DNA of 64,000 nucleotides from Rhodospirillaceae bacterium SYSU D60007 (GTDB taxonomy: Bacteria > Pseudomonadota > Alphaproteobacteria > Reyranellales > Reyranellaceae): assembly GCA_003574685.1 (NCBI GenBank), contig QOCQ01000027.1, positions 1 through 64,000 of the forward strand, given 5' to 3'. Below the pieces are notes generated by a model. The model was not told where the DNA came from. It ran no database searches and worked only from the letters and a program-made list of their open reading frames with translations. Positions 11,493-20,726 of the stretch are shown piece after piece. Position 1 is the stretch's first letter, and the number at the start of each line of letters is the position of its first letter. A program made the translations under genes and the position numbers.

Positions 11493-11519
11493 CCCCATTC
11501 GACAAACAAACGCAAAGTT

Positions 11520-12509
11520 TCAGCGGGCGATTTTGTCCAAAAATTTCTCAAATTCACCCAAAACGTCATCTTCTTTCGATTCTATGATAGAATCCGCAAT
11601 TATCTTATGCCTTGCCCATGTCATTTGACGTTTTGCGTATTGGCTGGTGTTCAGCACCGCACGCCCGACCGCATCCTCCAGCTTCATGGTTCCGTGCAGA
11701 TATGCGCGCAACTCCGGTACCCCGTGCGCCTTCAGCGCCGGCAAGGCGACCCCATCGAGTGTGAGGTTCCTCAGCCGGCCGCGTGCGCCAAGAGTATGCT
11801 CCAATGCCCTTACTTCCTCGACGGCCCCGGCCTGCACCATGGTCCTGAAGCGCCGCTCATGGCGCGCGCGCAGCCAGCCTCGCTCGGGTGCCAGCAGCAC
11901 GACCACGAAGCGCCAGTCGGCGGAGGGGCCTGCCCCGGCCTCCTGTTGCCAGGAGGAGATGGATCGCCCGGTTGCTTCCAGCACTTCCCATGCCCGCACC
12001 TGGCGTTGCCGGTCATTGACAGCCAGCCGCCGCGCCGACTGCGGATCGCGCGCAGCGAGACGGGCGTGAAAGCCGTCCGCTCCAAGCGTCTCCCACAGCG
12101 CGCGCGAGGCGGCCCGTACCTCATCCGGAATCGGCGGTATGGGCGACAGGCCTTCGGTCAGGGCCTTCAGGTAGAGGCCTGTTCCGCCAACCAGGATGGG
12201 CAAGCGGCCAGCATCGAAACTTGCCCCGATCTCCGCCTGCGCCATCTCCGCCCAGCGCGCGGCAGTCCCGACCTCCCACGCCCGCAGCACGCCGTAAAGG
12301 CGATGCGGAACACCGGCCTGCTCCGCCGCCGTGGGCTGGGCGGTGATGATGGGCAGCTCGCGGTAGACCTGCATCGAATCCATGTTGATGACGGTGCCGC
12401 CGGCGAATTCCCTTCCCGCGGCCCGCACCGACGCGCGCCGCGCCACCTCAAGCCCCAGCGCCGACTTGCCGCTGGCCGTAGGCCCGACAATGACCAGCAC
12501 CGGACTCAC
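11520..12509 (-). CDS. miaA: tRNA dimethylallyltransferase MiaA
   Basis: MiaA adds a dimethylallyl group to A37 of tRNAs that read UNN codons. The 329-residue product has the P-loop IVGPTASGKSALGLE near residue 7, the family's MDSMQVYRELPI motif, LVGGTGLYLKAL, and the C-terminal SQYAKRQMTWAR segment. The GTG start agrees with the family's usual N-terminus (SPVLVIVGPTASGKS). No ribosome binding site is visible. The gene is divergent from serB with only 27 bases between the two start codons. Confidence 0.95.
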   Translation of the reverse strand: MSPVLVIVGPTASGKSALGLEVARRASVRAAGREFAGGTVINMDSMQVYRELPIITAQPTAAEQAGVPHRLYGVLRAWEVGTAARWAEMAQAEIGASFDAGRLPILVGGTGLYLKALTEGLSPIPPIPDEVRAASRALWETLGADGFHARLAARDPQSARRLAVNDRQRQVRAWEVLEATGRSISSWQQEAGAGPSADWRFVVVLLAPERGWLRARHERRFRTMVQAGAVEEVRALEHTLGARGRLRNLTLDGVALPALKAHGVPELRAYLHGTMKLEDAVGRAVLNTSQYAKRQMTWARHKIIADSIIESKEDDVLGEFEKFLDKIAR

Positions 12510-12536
12510 GGCAGGAATCTGCTATACGCGCGCTTC
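12510..12536. promoter_or_regulatory. Compact divergent miaA/serB start region with shared TATA box
   Basis: Only 27 bases separate the miaA GTG and the serB ATG. The core CTATAC reads as TATACG towards serB (12523-12528) and as a TATAGC box towards miaA. The expected transcription starts fall almost on each start codon, and neither gene shows a Shine-Dalgarno sequence. This suggests short-leader or leaderless messages, but no convincing -35 box is seen. Confidence 0.35.
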
Positions 12537-13421
12537 ATGGAGCATGTTCTTACCCTGATCGCTGATCCCCGGCGACCCGTCCTCGATGCCAACACGGTCG
12601 AGCTGGTGCGGATGGCCGTGTATGCCCGCACGCCTGTCTGGCTCGATGAAGGTATCGCCGCCGATCTGCCTCTCGCCGGACTCAAACCGGGCGCGGCGAC
12701 AACGATAGCGCGGGAGGTCCTGGGCGATCGACCCGTAGATGCCATCGTTCAGCCGGCGGTCCGGCGCCGCAAGAAGCTGCTCGTGGCCGACATGGAGTCT
12801 ACAATCATCGAGAACGAGATGCTCGATGAGCTGGCCGACTTCTTTGGCTTGCGCGAGCAGATCGCCGCCATCACGGCACGCGCCATGAATGGCGAGATCG
12901 ACTTCGCCGCGGCCTTGCGCGAGCGTGTTGGCCTGCTGAAGGGGTTGAAGACAGCCTTGCTAGATGAGGCGGCGCGACGGATCACATACACGCCCGGCGC
13001 CGCAACCCTGGTCGCGACCATGCGTGACAACGGCGGGTACTGCGCGCTGGTTTCCGGTGGTTTTACCCACTTCACCGCGCTGGTGCGCCGCTCACTCGGC
13101 TTCGACGTGGACCGCGCCAATACACTTCTGGTGGAGGGCGACAGGCTCAGCGGGACCGTGGCCGAACCCATTCTCGGCAAGGAGGCCAAGCTCGCCACGC
13201 TGCTGGAACTCAGCCGCACGCGGGGCCTTTCCCTGGACGACACGCTTGCCGTGGGCGATGGCGCCAATGACCTGCCGATGCTGCAGGCCGCAGGGCTGGG
13301 CGTGGCGTTCCATGCAAAGCCCAGCGTGGCCGCCGCCATCGCGGCCAATGTGCGCTACGGCGATCTCACCGCCCTGCTCTACCTCCAGGGCTATCGGCGC
13401 AGCGAGTTCAGCCACGCGTGA
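12537..13421 (+). CDS. serB: Phosphoserine phosphatase SerB
   Basis: SerB removes phosphate from phosphoserine in the last step of serine synthesis. The 294-residue protein has an N-terminal regulatory-type region (1-75) and an HAD phosphatase domain with the nucleophile motif DMEST (Asp85), the SGGFTHF motif II region and the metal-binding GDGANDLPML motif. The usual second Asp of DxDxT is Glu87 here. The ATG at 12537 was chosen because translated sequence before it does not resemble the family and lies antisense to miaA. Confidence 0.93.
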   Translation: MEHVLTLIADPRRPVLDANTVELVRMAVYARTPVWLDEGIAADLPLAGLKPGAATTIAREVLGDRPVDAIVQPAVRRRKKLLVADMESTIIENEMLDELADFFGLREQIAAITARAMNGEIDFAAALRERVGLLKGLKTALLDEAARRITYTPGAATLVATMRDNGGYCALVSGGFTHFTALVRRSLGFDVDRANTLLVEGDRLSGTVAEPILGKEAKLATLLELSRTRGLSLDDTLAVGDGANDLPMLQAAGLGVAFHAKPSVAAAIAANVRYGDLTALLYLQGYRRSEFSHA

Positions 13422-13429
13422 AGCGCTGC

Positions 13430-14452
13430 CTATTGCTGCACCAGTTCGACGCGGCGGTTCTTGGCACGGCCCTCTTCTGTGGCATTCGACGTAACGGGCG
13501 CCAGCGGACCAAGACCGCGCGCGCTCATGCGGGCGGCCGGAATGCCGTACTGGCCGGCAAGTGCACGCGCTACCGCCTCGGCCCGGCGTTGCGACAGGCC
13601 AACGTTGTAGTCCAGCGCACCCTGGTTGTCGGTATGGCCGACGATATAGACCCGAAGGCCGGGATTGGCCTTCATCAATCTCCCCATTTCCTCAAGCTGC
13701 GGCTTCGACTCCGGCTTCAGGTCGGCCTTGTCGAAATCAAAGTAGATGCCGTAGATCGCCTGCTTGCCGTCGCGACTGAGGTTGGCCGCCATCTCCGGCG
13801 CCTGCACCGTGATCATGCGCCGTTCCATGATGCCGCTCTCGACAATGTCGAGGAAAACCGCCACCCGCTTGCCGGCCGCCGGATTCGCCGAGTTCTCCTG
13901 AAAGGCGGCGAACACGACAACGTGCACCGACCCGCCAGGACGATCGAGCTTGCCGACGAACAGCCGCGGATCGACAACACCGTGGGAGAACGCGAACTGC
14001 ATCACCTGGTCAGCGGTGAGCGTCCGGGAGGGATTATTGAAGTAGAACGGCACCTCGAAGGAATCGCCGCAGGCCTCGCGATTGCACTCGTAGAGCGGCT
14101 TGAATCCGGCCGCGAGCAGCGCCTCCTTGTAGTTCCGCAGCACCTCGAGGGACGTACGCTCCAGCGGCGCGACATAAAGCAGCCGGGTACGCATGCCCTC
14201 GATGCCATCGACCCGTTCAAAGCGCCGGTTGCCGTCGATGAGCACGACCGGACCCAGCGGTATGTCGACCTCCGCGAAGCGATCGGTCTTGTAGCCGATG
14301 ATGAAGGAGCCCTCGTAACGCGGGACCAGCGGGTGGTCGCGGGCACCGGCAAGATCGCGCGTGATCGGCTGCGCCGCGGCGCTGCCTGACATTGCGGACA
14401 GGCTGACGGCGATGATGCCCGCCAAGCGTACCAGAAAGATTGCCAGTTGCAT
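13430..14452 (-). CDS. OmpA-family protein with DUF4892 domain
   Basis: A 340-residue exported protein. Residues 1-28 form a signal peptide ending near SAAA. The first half has the DUF4892 pattern (RDLAGARDHPLVPRYEGSFI) and two cysteines in YECNREACGDSFE. The C-terminal 110 residues are an OmpA peptidoglycan-binding domain with YFDFDKADLKPES and VGHTDNQGALDYNVGLSQRR, followed by KNRRVEL. It probably anchors something to the wall; its exact role is unknown. GGGGGAGAGTGGCC precedes the chosen ATG. It is convergent with serB, 8 bases apart. Confidence 0.85.
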   Translation of the reverse strand: MQLAIFLVRLAGIIAVSLSAMSGSAAAQPITRDLAGARDHPLVPRYEGSFIIGYKTDRFAEVDIPLGPVVLIDGNRRFERVDGIEGMRTRLLYVAPLERTSLEVLRNYKEALLAAGFKPLYECNREACGDSFEVPFYFNNPSRTLTADQVMQFAFSHGVVDPRLFVGKLDRPGGSVHVVVFAAFQENSANPAAGKRVAVFLDIVESGIMERRMITVQAPEMAANLSRDGKQAIYGIYFDFDKADLKPESKPQLEEMGRLMKANPGLRVYIVGHTDNQGALDYNVGLSQRRAEAVARALAGQYGIPAARMSARGLGPLAPVTSNATEEGRAKNRRVELVQQ

Positions 14453-14569
14453 GGCCACTCTCCCCCTTGAGCAGCGGCCAAAGCATACACGAACACCCGC
14501 GCATATCACTCAATGCTGCACAGGACGGGCAGAACCCGCTATGACGGCGCAGCATCTGGAGGAGTGGCA

Positions 14570-15574
14570 ATGTCTCAAACCACGCGGATCGTGCTGGCCA
14601 AACGGCCCCAGGGCGACGTGACGCCCGATTGCTTCCGGGTCGAACAGGCGCCGCTTCCGGCCGTGGCCGAGGGCCAGGTCCTGGCGCGATCCCTCTACCT
14701 GTCGCTCGACCCCTATATGCGTCCGAGAATGACCGAGCTGCGGTCCTACACGCCGCCCTTCGAGCTCGACCGACCTTTGACTGCCGGAAGCGTCGCGGAA
14801 ATCGTGGAATCGCGTAATCCGAAATTCGCCGCCGGCGACATCGTGGTCGGCATGCTGGACTGGGCGACGCACACGCTGCACGACGGCCGTGGCCTGCGGA
14901 AGATCGATCCCGCCGCAGCGCCGCTTCCGGCACATCTCGGCATACTCGGGATGCCCGGCTTCACCGCCTGGCACGGCATGCTGCGGATCGGCCAACCCAA
15001 GGCCGGCGAGACGGTGTTCGTGTCGGCGGCAACCGGCGCCGTCGGGCAGCTTGCCGGACAGCTCGCAAAGCTGAAGGGCGCACGCGTGGTGGGCTGCGCC
15101 GGCGATGACGCCAAATGCGCCTGGGCGGTGCAGGAGCTGGGCTACGACGCCTGCTTCAACCACCGAACGGAAACGGACTATGGCGCCGCTCTTGACCGGC
15201 TTTGCCCCGGCGGCATCGATGTTGATTTCGAGAATGTCGGCGGCGACATCTTTCATGCCGTCTTTGCGCGCATGAAGGATTTCGGCCGCATGATCATGTG
15301 CGGCGCAATCTCGGAGTATCAGGACCGCACGCCGCGCCCCGGACCCGAGAAGATGTTCACCATCGTCCAGCGCCGCCTGCGCATCGAGGGCTTCATCGTG
15401 TCGGATCACATGGCCAGCATGGGCGAATTCGCGCGCGAGGTAGGCACCCTCCTCAAGGAAGGCAAGATCCGCAACCGCGAAACCGTGGTCGAGGGCCTGG
15501 AGCGTGCCCCCGACGCCTTCATCGGCCTGCTCAAGGGCAAGAACTTCGGCAAGCTCATCGTAAAAGTGGCTTAA
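14570..15574 (+). CDS. NADP-dependent oxidoreductase (zinc-independent MDR, CurA/leukotriene B4 12-hydroxydehydrogenase type)
   Basis: The 334-residue product belongs to the medium-chain dehydrogenase/reductase superfamily without structural zinc. It shows SLYLSLDPYMRPRM near residue 45, the family block GMPGFTAWHGML, the nucleotide-binding VFVSAATGAVGQLAGQLAK and the substrate-side signature DVDFENVGG. Such enzymes reduce the double bond of alpha,beta-unsaturated ketones and aldehydes with NADPH. The ATG follows GGAGGAGTGGCA. It appears to be transcribed alone; the natural substrate is not evident. Confidence 0.88.
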   Translation: MSQTTRIVLAKRPQGDVTPDCFRVEQAPLPAVAEGQVLARSLYLSLDPYMRPRMTELRSYTPPFELDRPLTAGSVAEIVESRNPKFAAGDIVVGMLDWATHTLHDGRGLRKIDPAAAPLPAHLGILGMPGFTAWHGMLRIGQPKAGETVFVSAATGAVGQLAGQLAKLKGARVVGCAGDDAKCAWAVQELGYDACFNHRTETDYGAALDRLCPGGIDVDFENVGGDIFHAVFARMKDFGRMIMCGAISEYQDRTPRPGPEKMFTIVQRRLRIEGFIVSDHMASMGEFAREVGTLLKEGKIRNRETVVEGLERAPDAFIGLLKGKNFGKLIVKVA

Positions 15575-15580
15575 GCCACC

Positions 15581-15609
15581 CGGAGCGCAAGCGAGACGCC
15601 CGCGCTCCG
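15581..15609. terminator. Stem-loop between convergent oxidoreductase and protease genes
   Basis: CGGAGCGC and GCGCTCCG form a perfect eight-pair stem with a 13-base loop between two convergent stop codons. Just upstream, GTGGC-TTAA-GCCAC forms a second small palindrome that includes the TAA of the oxidoreductase gene. There is no T-run. Confidence 0.4.
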
Positions 15610-15622
15610 TGAGGCACAAACC

Positions 15623-17161
15623 CTAGTTCTGGAAGCGCAGCGCGACGAATCGGGGATCGCCCTTCGATTCGACGAGCAGGACGGCAGCCTTCTTCTTCTG
15701 CTCGCGCAGCTCCTTGACCTTGTTCTGCACGTCAGACGGTGAATTCACCTCGGTCTGGGCCACTTCCAGGATCAGGTCTCCGACCTTGATGCCTTTTTCC
15801 GCAGCGGGACTGTCGTCGGCGACCTTCACCACCACGACGCCCTTCTGCGCGTTCTGCAGGCCGTGCTTTTCGCGCAGCGTGTCGGTCAGCCGGGCCACGG
15901 TAATGCCGAACGGCTCGATGGTGCCGGGCGGATCCGCTTCACGGGCGGCGGGCGGCTTGCTGCCGCTGGCCGAGGCTTGCTGCTTGTCGCTGTCCTCCAG
16001 CTCGCCCACCTTGAGCTTCAGCGTGGTACGCTTGCCGCTGCGCATGACGACCACGTCCACGGTATCACCGACTTTCGAATCGGCCACGATGCGCGGCAGC
16101 TTCTTGGAATCGTGGACCTCCCGGCCGTTGAAGCTCAGGATGACATCGCGCTGCTTGAGGCCGGCCCTCTCCGCCGGGCCGTTAGGTGTGACACCGGCAA
16201 TCAACGCGCCGCGCGGCTTGTCGAGGCCGAAGGCTTCCGCCATGTCCTCGGAGATGCTCTGGATCTGTACGCCGATCCAGCCGCGCCGCACCCGGCCGAA
16301 TTCCCGCAACTGCTCGACCAGCGGTCGCGCCATGTTGGCGGGGATGGCAAAACCAATCCCGAGGCTCGTGCCGGTTGGCGAATAGATCGCGGTGTTGATG
16401 CCGACCACCTCGCCATCCATGTTGAACAGCGGTCCGCCCGAGTTGCCCTTGTTGATGGCTGCATCGGTCTGGATGTAATCGTCGTACTGTCCGCCAATAT
16501 CGCGCGAGCGGGCCGACACGATTCCGGCCGTGACCGTCCCACCGAGCCCGAACGGGTTGCCGATCGCCACCACCCAGTCGCCGATCCGGGACTTGTCCGA
16601 ATCACCGAACTTCACGAACGGCATCGGCTTGCGGCCAGGCGGTTCGACCTTGAGCACGGCAATATCAACCTTGCTGTCACGCGCGACCAACTTGGCCTTG
16701 AGCTGCGTGTCGTCATGCAGCAGGACGGTGATCTCGTCGGCACCCTCGATCACGTGATTGTTGGTGACGATGTAGCCGGTCGGATCGATGATGAAACCCG
16801 AACCCAGCGACGTGCCGCGGCGCGGCCGGTCCGGACGGGGACCACGGTCGCCAAAGAAGTCGCGGAACAGGTCCTCCAGGGGAGAACCGGGCGGCGGACG
16901 GGGAAGATCGCCGCGCCGCCGCTCGGCAGGCACCTGCTGTGTGGTGGCGATGTTCACCACGGCCGGCAGCAGCTTTTCGGCCAGATCGGCGAAGGTCGAG
17001 GGCGCCTCGCGCGCTTGTGCCGGTGTCCACTGGATCAGGGCCGGCGCCATCCAGACGGCGCCAGCGACGAGCGCGACGGCCGCCAAGCGGGCACGCGCCA
17101 CCAACCCTCGCGGTTCCCGAAGCGGGGGGCCCGCAAGCCTCTGAGTCTGAACCCAATTCAC
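15623..17161 (-). CDS. degP: Periplasmic DegP/HtrA-type serine protease
   Basis: A periplasmic quality-control protease and chaperone. The 512-residue protein has an N-terminal membrane/signal segment (about residues 20-40), a trypsin-like domain with the His in VTNNHVIEG, Asp in VDIAVLKV and Ser in NKGNSGGPLFN, and two PDZ domains (WIGVQIQ onward, and the C-terminal GVVVVKVADDSPAAEKG). The GTG at 17161 is chosen because GGAGG lies six bases before it; an in-frame GTG at 17194 is possible. A 237-base gap separates it from hflC, so it may have its own promoter. Confidence 0.92.
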   Translation of the reverse strand: MNWVQTQRLAGPPLREPRGLVARARLAAVALVAGAVWMAPALIQWTPAQAREAPSTFADLAEKLLPAVVNIATTQQVPAERRRGDLPRPPPGSPLEDLFRDFFGDRGPRPDRPRRGTSLGSGFIIDPTGYIVTNNHVIEGADEITVLLHDDTQLKAKLVARDSKVDIAVLKVEPPGRKPMPFVKFGDSDKSRIGDWVVAIGNPFGLGGTVTAGIVSARSRDIGGQYDDYIQTDAAINKGNSGGPLFNMDGEVVGINTAIYSPTGTSLGIGFAIPANMARPLVEQLREFGRVRRGWIGVQIQSISEDMAEAFGLDKPRGALIAGVTPNGPAERAGLKQRDVILSFNGREVHDSKKLPRIVADSKVGDTVDVVVMRSGKRTTLKLKVGELEDSDKQQASASGSKPPAAREADPPGTIEPFGITVARLTDTLREKHGLQNAQKGVVVVKVADDSPAAEKGIKVGDLILEVAQTEVNSPSDVQNKVKELREQKKKAAVLLVESKGDPRFVALRFQN

Positions 17162-17398
17162 GACCTGCCTCCGAAGGTTTCCGGCCGCGGCCACGGGTAC
17201 GAGGAAGTGCAGCGGAAACTCGACGAAATCCCTTGCACCCTCATTTACATGGCGTGCGAGCGTGGCGCAAATGCGGCGAGGGGCCTGGACGCTAGCAGAC
17301 GATAAATAGCCCGTGACAGTGACATTCCTGCAACGGACAGGGCCTTGGCGCTGGCGGAATTCTCAGCCGGGATGCGGCAGCTTGTGGCTAGGATCGGC

Positions 17399-18292
17399 TC
17401 ACTTCGGCGGCGCCGGCGGCTGACCGTTAACGTTGCCGAAGTATCGGAAGAAGTCGCTGTCCGGTGTCAGCACCATCGTCGTGCCGCTGCCACCCAGTGC
17501 CTGCCGATAGGCCTCCATCGACCGGTAGAAGGCGAAGAACTGGGGATCGCGGCCAAAGGCGTCGGCGTAGATCTTGATCGCCTGGGCATCGCCCTGGCCA
17601 CGCAGTGTTTCGGCCTTCTTGCGTGCCTCCGAGATCAGCACCACGCGCTCGCGGTCGGCGCCGGCCCGGATGCGCTGGCTTTCCTCGTCGCCCTGGGCGC
17701 GCAACTGGCGGGCTTCCTGCTCGCGCTCCGTGCGCATGCGATTGTAGACGGCCTCGGAGTTCTCGCGCGGCAGATCGGCGCGCTTGATGCGGACGTCGAC
17801 CACCCGGACGCCGTACTCGCGCAGCGCCGGCCCCTGCACCATTTCCGTGATGTCGATCATCAAATGGCCGCGCCGCTCGGAAAGGACGGCCTGCAGCGGC
17901 ACCGTCCCAAGCTCGCGCCGGATATTGCCGTTGATGAGGTTGCCGAGCTGGCCGCGGAACACCGCGTCCAGGTTGCTGGTCGCCTGGTAGTATTTCAGCG
18001 GATCCTCGATCCGGTAGCGTGCATAGGCATCCACCACAAGGCGCTTCTGGTCGCCAGCGATCAACTCGAATTCCTCGGCCTCGATGTGCAACAGGCGCTT
18101 CTCCATGCGCACCACATCTTCCCAGGGGTACTTGAAATAGAGGCCAGGCTCGGTGCGCGGCTTGCCTTTGACGGCACCAAACTGGACCACGAGGGCCTGC
18201 TTGGTCGGGTCAAGCACGAAGAATGACATCTGCAACAGCAGCGCCAGCACGACGAGTGCCACGCCTGCCGCGATTACCCGGGCACTGGTCAT
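17399..18292 (-). CDS. hflC: HflC, SPFH-domain regulator of FtsH
   Basis: HflC and HflK form a large membrane-anchored cage around the FtsH protease. The 297-residue protein has one N-terminal membrane segment (about 5-25) and a prohibitin/SPFH domain, with the typical VDVRIKRADLPRENSEAVYNRM and ARKKAETLRGQGDAQAIKIYADAF motifs. The ATG overlaps the stop codon of hflK by four bases, so the two are translationally coupled. The 17162-17398 gap after it holds no gene. Confidence 0.95.
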   Translation of the reverse strand: MTSARVIAAGVALVVLALLLQMSFFVLDPTKQALVVQFGAVKGKPRTEPGLYFKYPWEDVVRMEKRLLHIEAEEFELIAGDQKRLVVDAYARYRIEDPLKYYQATSNLDAVFRGQLGNLINGNIRRELGTVPLQAVLSERRGHLMIDITEMVQGPALREYGVRVVDVRIKRADLPRENSEAVYNRMRTEREQEARQLRAQGDEESQRIRAGADRERVVLISEARKKAETLRGQGDAQAIKIYADAFGRDPQFFAFYRSMEAYRQALGGSGTTMVLTPDSDFFRYFGNVNGQPPAPPK

Positions 18293-19455
18293 CGCGTACC
18301 TCCCTGCTGCTGGCCAGGCGTGGCCGCGGCCGTTGGCCCGCGCTTCTGGAGTTCGGGCAGTGGCAGGTAGGGCACGACGCCGGTCCCGCCCTTGTCGAGC
18401 AGCACCTTGTTCACGTTGCGCAGCACCTCCTCCATGGTTTCGATATAGATGCGCTGCGTGGTCACGTCCTTGGCCTGGACATACTGTTCGTAGACCGAGA
18501 TGAAGCGTTGCGCATCGCCCTGGGCGCGGTTGACGACCTCTGTCTTGTAGCCTTCGGCGGCCTGGATCAGGGCCTCCGCCTCGCCCTTGGCGCGCGGCAC
18601 GATCTCGTTGCGATAGCCGGTAGCCTCGTTGATCTTGCGCTCCTTGTCGGCGCGCGCGGCCTGGACGTCACGGAACTGGGCAATCACCTGCTGGGGGGGA
18701 TCAATCTGGCGCAGCGCCAGGCCGACCACGCGGATGCCGGCACCGTAGCTGTCAAGGATCCGCTGGATCTCTTCCCGTGCCTCTTCCTGGATCTTGTTGC
18801 GGCCTTCTGTCAGCGCGAACTGAAGCTGGGATGTGCCCACCACCTGGCGCATGGCCGCCTCGGCAACCGCTTTCACGGTTTCTTCCGGATTGGGCAGGTT
18901 GAATACGAACTTGTAGATGTCCTGGACCTGCCAGAAGACGACGAACCCCATGTCGAGGATGTTCTCGTCGGAGGTCAGCATCAGGTTCTCGGTCGTGGTC
19001 ACGCCCTGGCGCGGCCCGCGGCTGCCGGGCATCGGCCGGGTGTCGGCCGAAGGCCCCGCCGAGCCGATCAGCACCGAGCGCTGGTTGGTGACGTCGATCT
19101 TGATCACCCGGCCGATCGGGGCCGGAAAATTGTACTTCAGGCCCTCACCCTGGGGCGGCCCATTGGGCCGGCCGAACACCAGCTCGATGGCCTGCTGGTT
19201 GGTCTCGACCCGGTAGAGACCGGTCAGCAGCCAGCCCACCAGCACGACCAGTACCACCAGGATGATGCCCCGCGCCGACCCCATGCCGCCGGGCAGCAGG
19301 TTGCGCAGCCGATCCTGGCTCTTGCGCAGCATGTCCTCGAAATCAGGCGGGCGCGGCGGCCCGCCACGGCCGCCACCTCGGCCACCGCCGCCCCACGGCC
19401 CGCCGCCACCGCCGCCCCAGGGACCACCGCCTCCGGTGTTGTTGTTCCACGGCAT
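18289..19455 (-). CDS. hflK: HflK, SPFH-domain regulator of FtsH
   Basis: Partner of HflC. The 388-residue product starts MPWNNNTGGGGPWGGGGG, a glycine-rich cytoplasmic tail typical of HflK, followed by a membrane segment near residues 75-95 and an SPFH domain with the DVQAARADKERKINEATGYRNEIVPRAKGEA type helix (key residues R, D, E, K repeats). The start is taken at MPWNNN; upstream reading frame does not fit the family. It is divergent from apbC with a 161-base gap, which should hold both promoters. Confidence 0.95.
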   Translation of the reverse strand: MPWNNNTGGGGPWGGGGGGPWGGGGRGGGRGGPPRPPDFEDMLRKSQDRLRNLLPGGMGSARGIILVVLVVLVGWLLTGLYRVETNQQAIELVFGRPNGPPQGEGLKYNFPAPIGRVIKIDVTNQRSVLIGSAGPSADTRPMPGSRGPRQGVTTTENLMLTSDENILDMGFVVFWQVQDIYKFVFNLPNPEETVKAVAEAAMRQVVGTSQLQFALTEGRNKIQEEAREEIQRILDSYGAGIRVVGLALRQIDPPQQVIAQFRDVQAARADKERKINEATGYRNEIVPRAKGEAEALIQAAEGYKTEVVNRAQGDAQRFISVYEQYVQAKDVTTQRIYIETMEEVLRNVNKVLLDKGGTGVVPYLPLPELQKRGPTAAATPGQQQGGTR

Positions 19456-19616
19456 GGAAACCTCGCTGTCGTCACGCGACCCCAGACAGGCCGTTGCGAT
19501 TTCTTTTCTTTCTGGCCCGGCTGCATATATGACAGGCGCGCGGCAGGTGCAACGCGGGCAGCCGTCGGTGGATGTCGACATGGCCGCCGGGTTTTTCAAG
19601 CGTTGGGGACAGCGCA

Positions 19617-20726
19617 ATGGCGGAAATTGACCGGAAGTCAGTGGAGGCGGCGCTCGCCACGGTCAGCGCACCGGGCAGCGATCGCAGCGTCGTTGCCGCC
19701 GGCCTGATCGACGGCATCGCCACCCGCGGCGGCCACGTGCAGTTCGCGCTGAAGGTGGACCCGGCGCTGGGCGCCCGCCTGGAGCAGTTGCGCCTTGCCT
19801 GCGAGGCCGCCGTGAAGGCGCTGCCCGGCGTGCAATCCGTGACAGCGGTGATGACGGCCGAACGCCCGGCGCCGCGCGCCACGTCGGGCACGGGACGACC
19901 GGCAGGGGGACCGGCTGCCCAGTCCATCCTCGCCACCGGCATCGACCGGATCATTGCGGTCGCTTCCGGCAAGGGCGGCGTCGGCAAATCGACCACAGCA
20001 GTCAATCTCGCGCTGGGTCTGGCAGCGCTCGGCCACAAGGTCGGCATTCTCGATGCCGACATCTACGGCCCCTCCATGCCGCGCATGCTCAAGGTGACGG
20101 AGAAGCCCGAAGCGAAGGACGGCAACAAGCTGCTGCCGATCGAGCGCTTCGGACTCAAGACCATGTCGATCGGCTACCTCGTCAATGAGGAGACGCCGAT
20201 GATCTGGCGCGGCCCGATGGTGCAGAGCGCACTGGAACAGATGCTGCGCGATGTCGAATGGGGCCATCTCGACGTGCTGGTGGTCGACATGCCGCCGGGT
20301 ACGGGCGATGCGCAGCTCACGATGGCGCAGCGTGTCAAGCTGGCGGGCGCCGTCATTGTCTCTACACCGCAGGACATTGCGCTGATCGACGCCCGCAAGG
20401 GCCTGAACATGTTTCGCAAGACGGCGGTGCCGGTGCTCGGCATCGTCGAGAACATGAGCTACTTTCTGTGCCCGCGCTGCGGCGAGCGCTCCGACATCTT
20501 CGGTCATGGCGGCGCGCAGCACGAGGCCGAACGGCTGGGCGTGCCGTTCCTCGGTGCCGTGCCCCTGCATCTCGACATCCGGATCCATTCCGACGATGGG
20601 CATCCGATCGTGGCGGCGCAGCCCGAAAGCGAGCATGCGCGCATCTACCGCGACATCGCCGCACGGGTCTGGGCCGGCCTGCAAGGCGGCTCGCAGCGCG
20701 CCGCCCCGCGCATCGTCGTCAGGTAG
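19617..20726 (+). CDS. apbC: Mrp/ApbC-family iron-sulfur carrier ATPase
   Basis: A cytosolic P-loop ATPase that binds and delivers iron-sulfur clusters. The 369-residue protein has an N-terminal MIP18-like (DUF59) domain (1-85), a deviant Walker A motif GKGGVGKS (residues 118-125), the DADIYGPSMPRML block and a CPRCG pair expected to hold a bridging cluster at the dimer interface. The ATG at 19617 gives the family's usual N-terminus; the frame is open upstream but unlikely to be used. The 3' end overlaps the convergent GNAT gene by eight bases. Confidence 0.93.
   Translation: MAEIDRKSVEAALATVSAPGSDRSVVAAGLIDGIATRGGHVQFALKVDPALGARLEQLRLACEAAVKALPGVQSVTAVMTAERPAPRATSGTGRPAGGPAAQSILATGIDRIIAVASGKGGVGKSTTAVNLALGLAALGHKVGILDADIYGPSMPRMLKVTEKPEAKDGNKLLPIERFGLKTMSIGYLVNEETPMIWRGPMVQSALEQMLRDVEWGHLDVLVVDMPPGTGDAQLTMAQRVKLAGAVIVSTPQDIALIDARKGLNMFRKTAVPVLGIVENMSYFLCPRCGERSDIFGHGGAQHEAERLGVPFLGAVPLHLDIRIHSDDGHPIVAAQPESEHARIYRDIAARVWAGLQGGSQRAAPRIVVR

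Noticed and set aside
11397-12536. Upstream extension of the serB frame
   Set aside because: The extension is antisense to miaA and does not resemble SerB; the ATG at 12537 fits the family.
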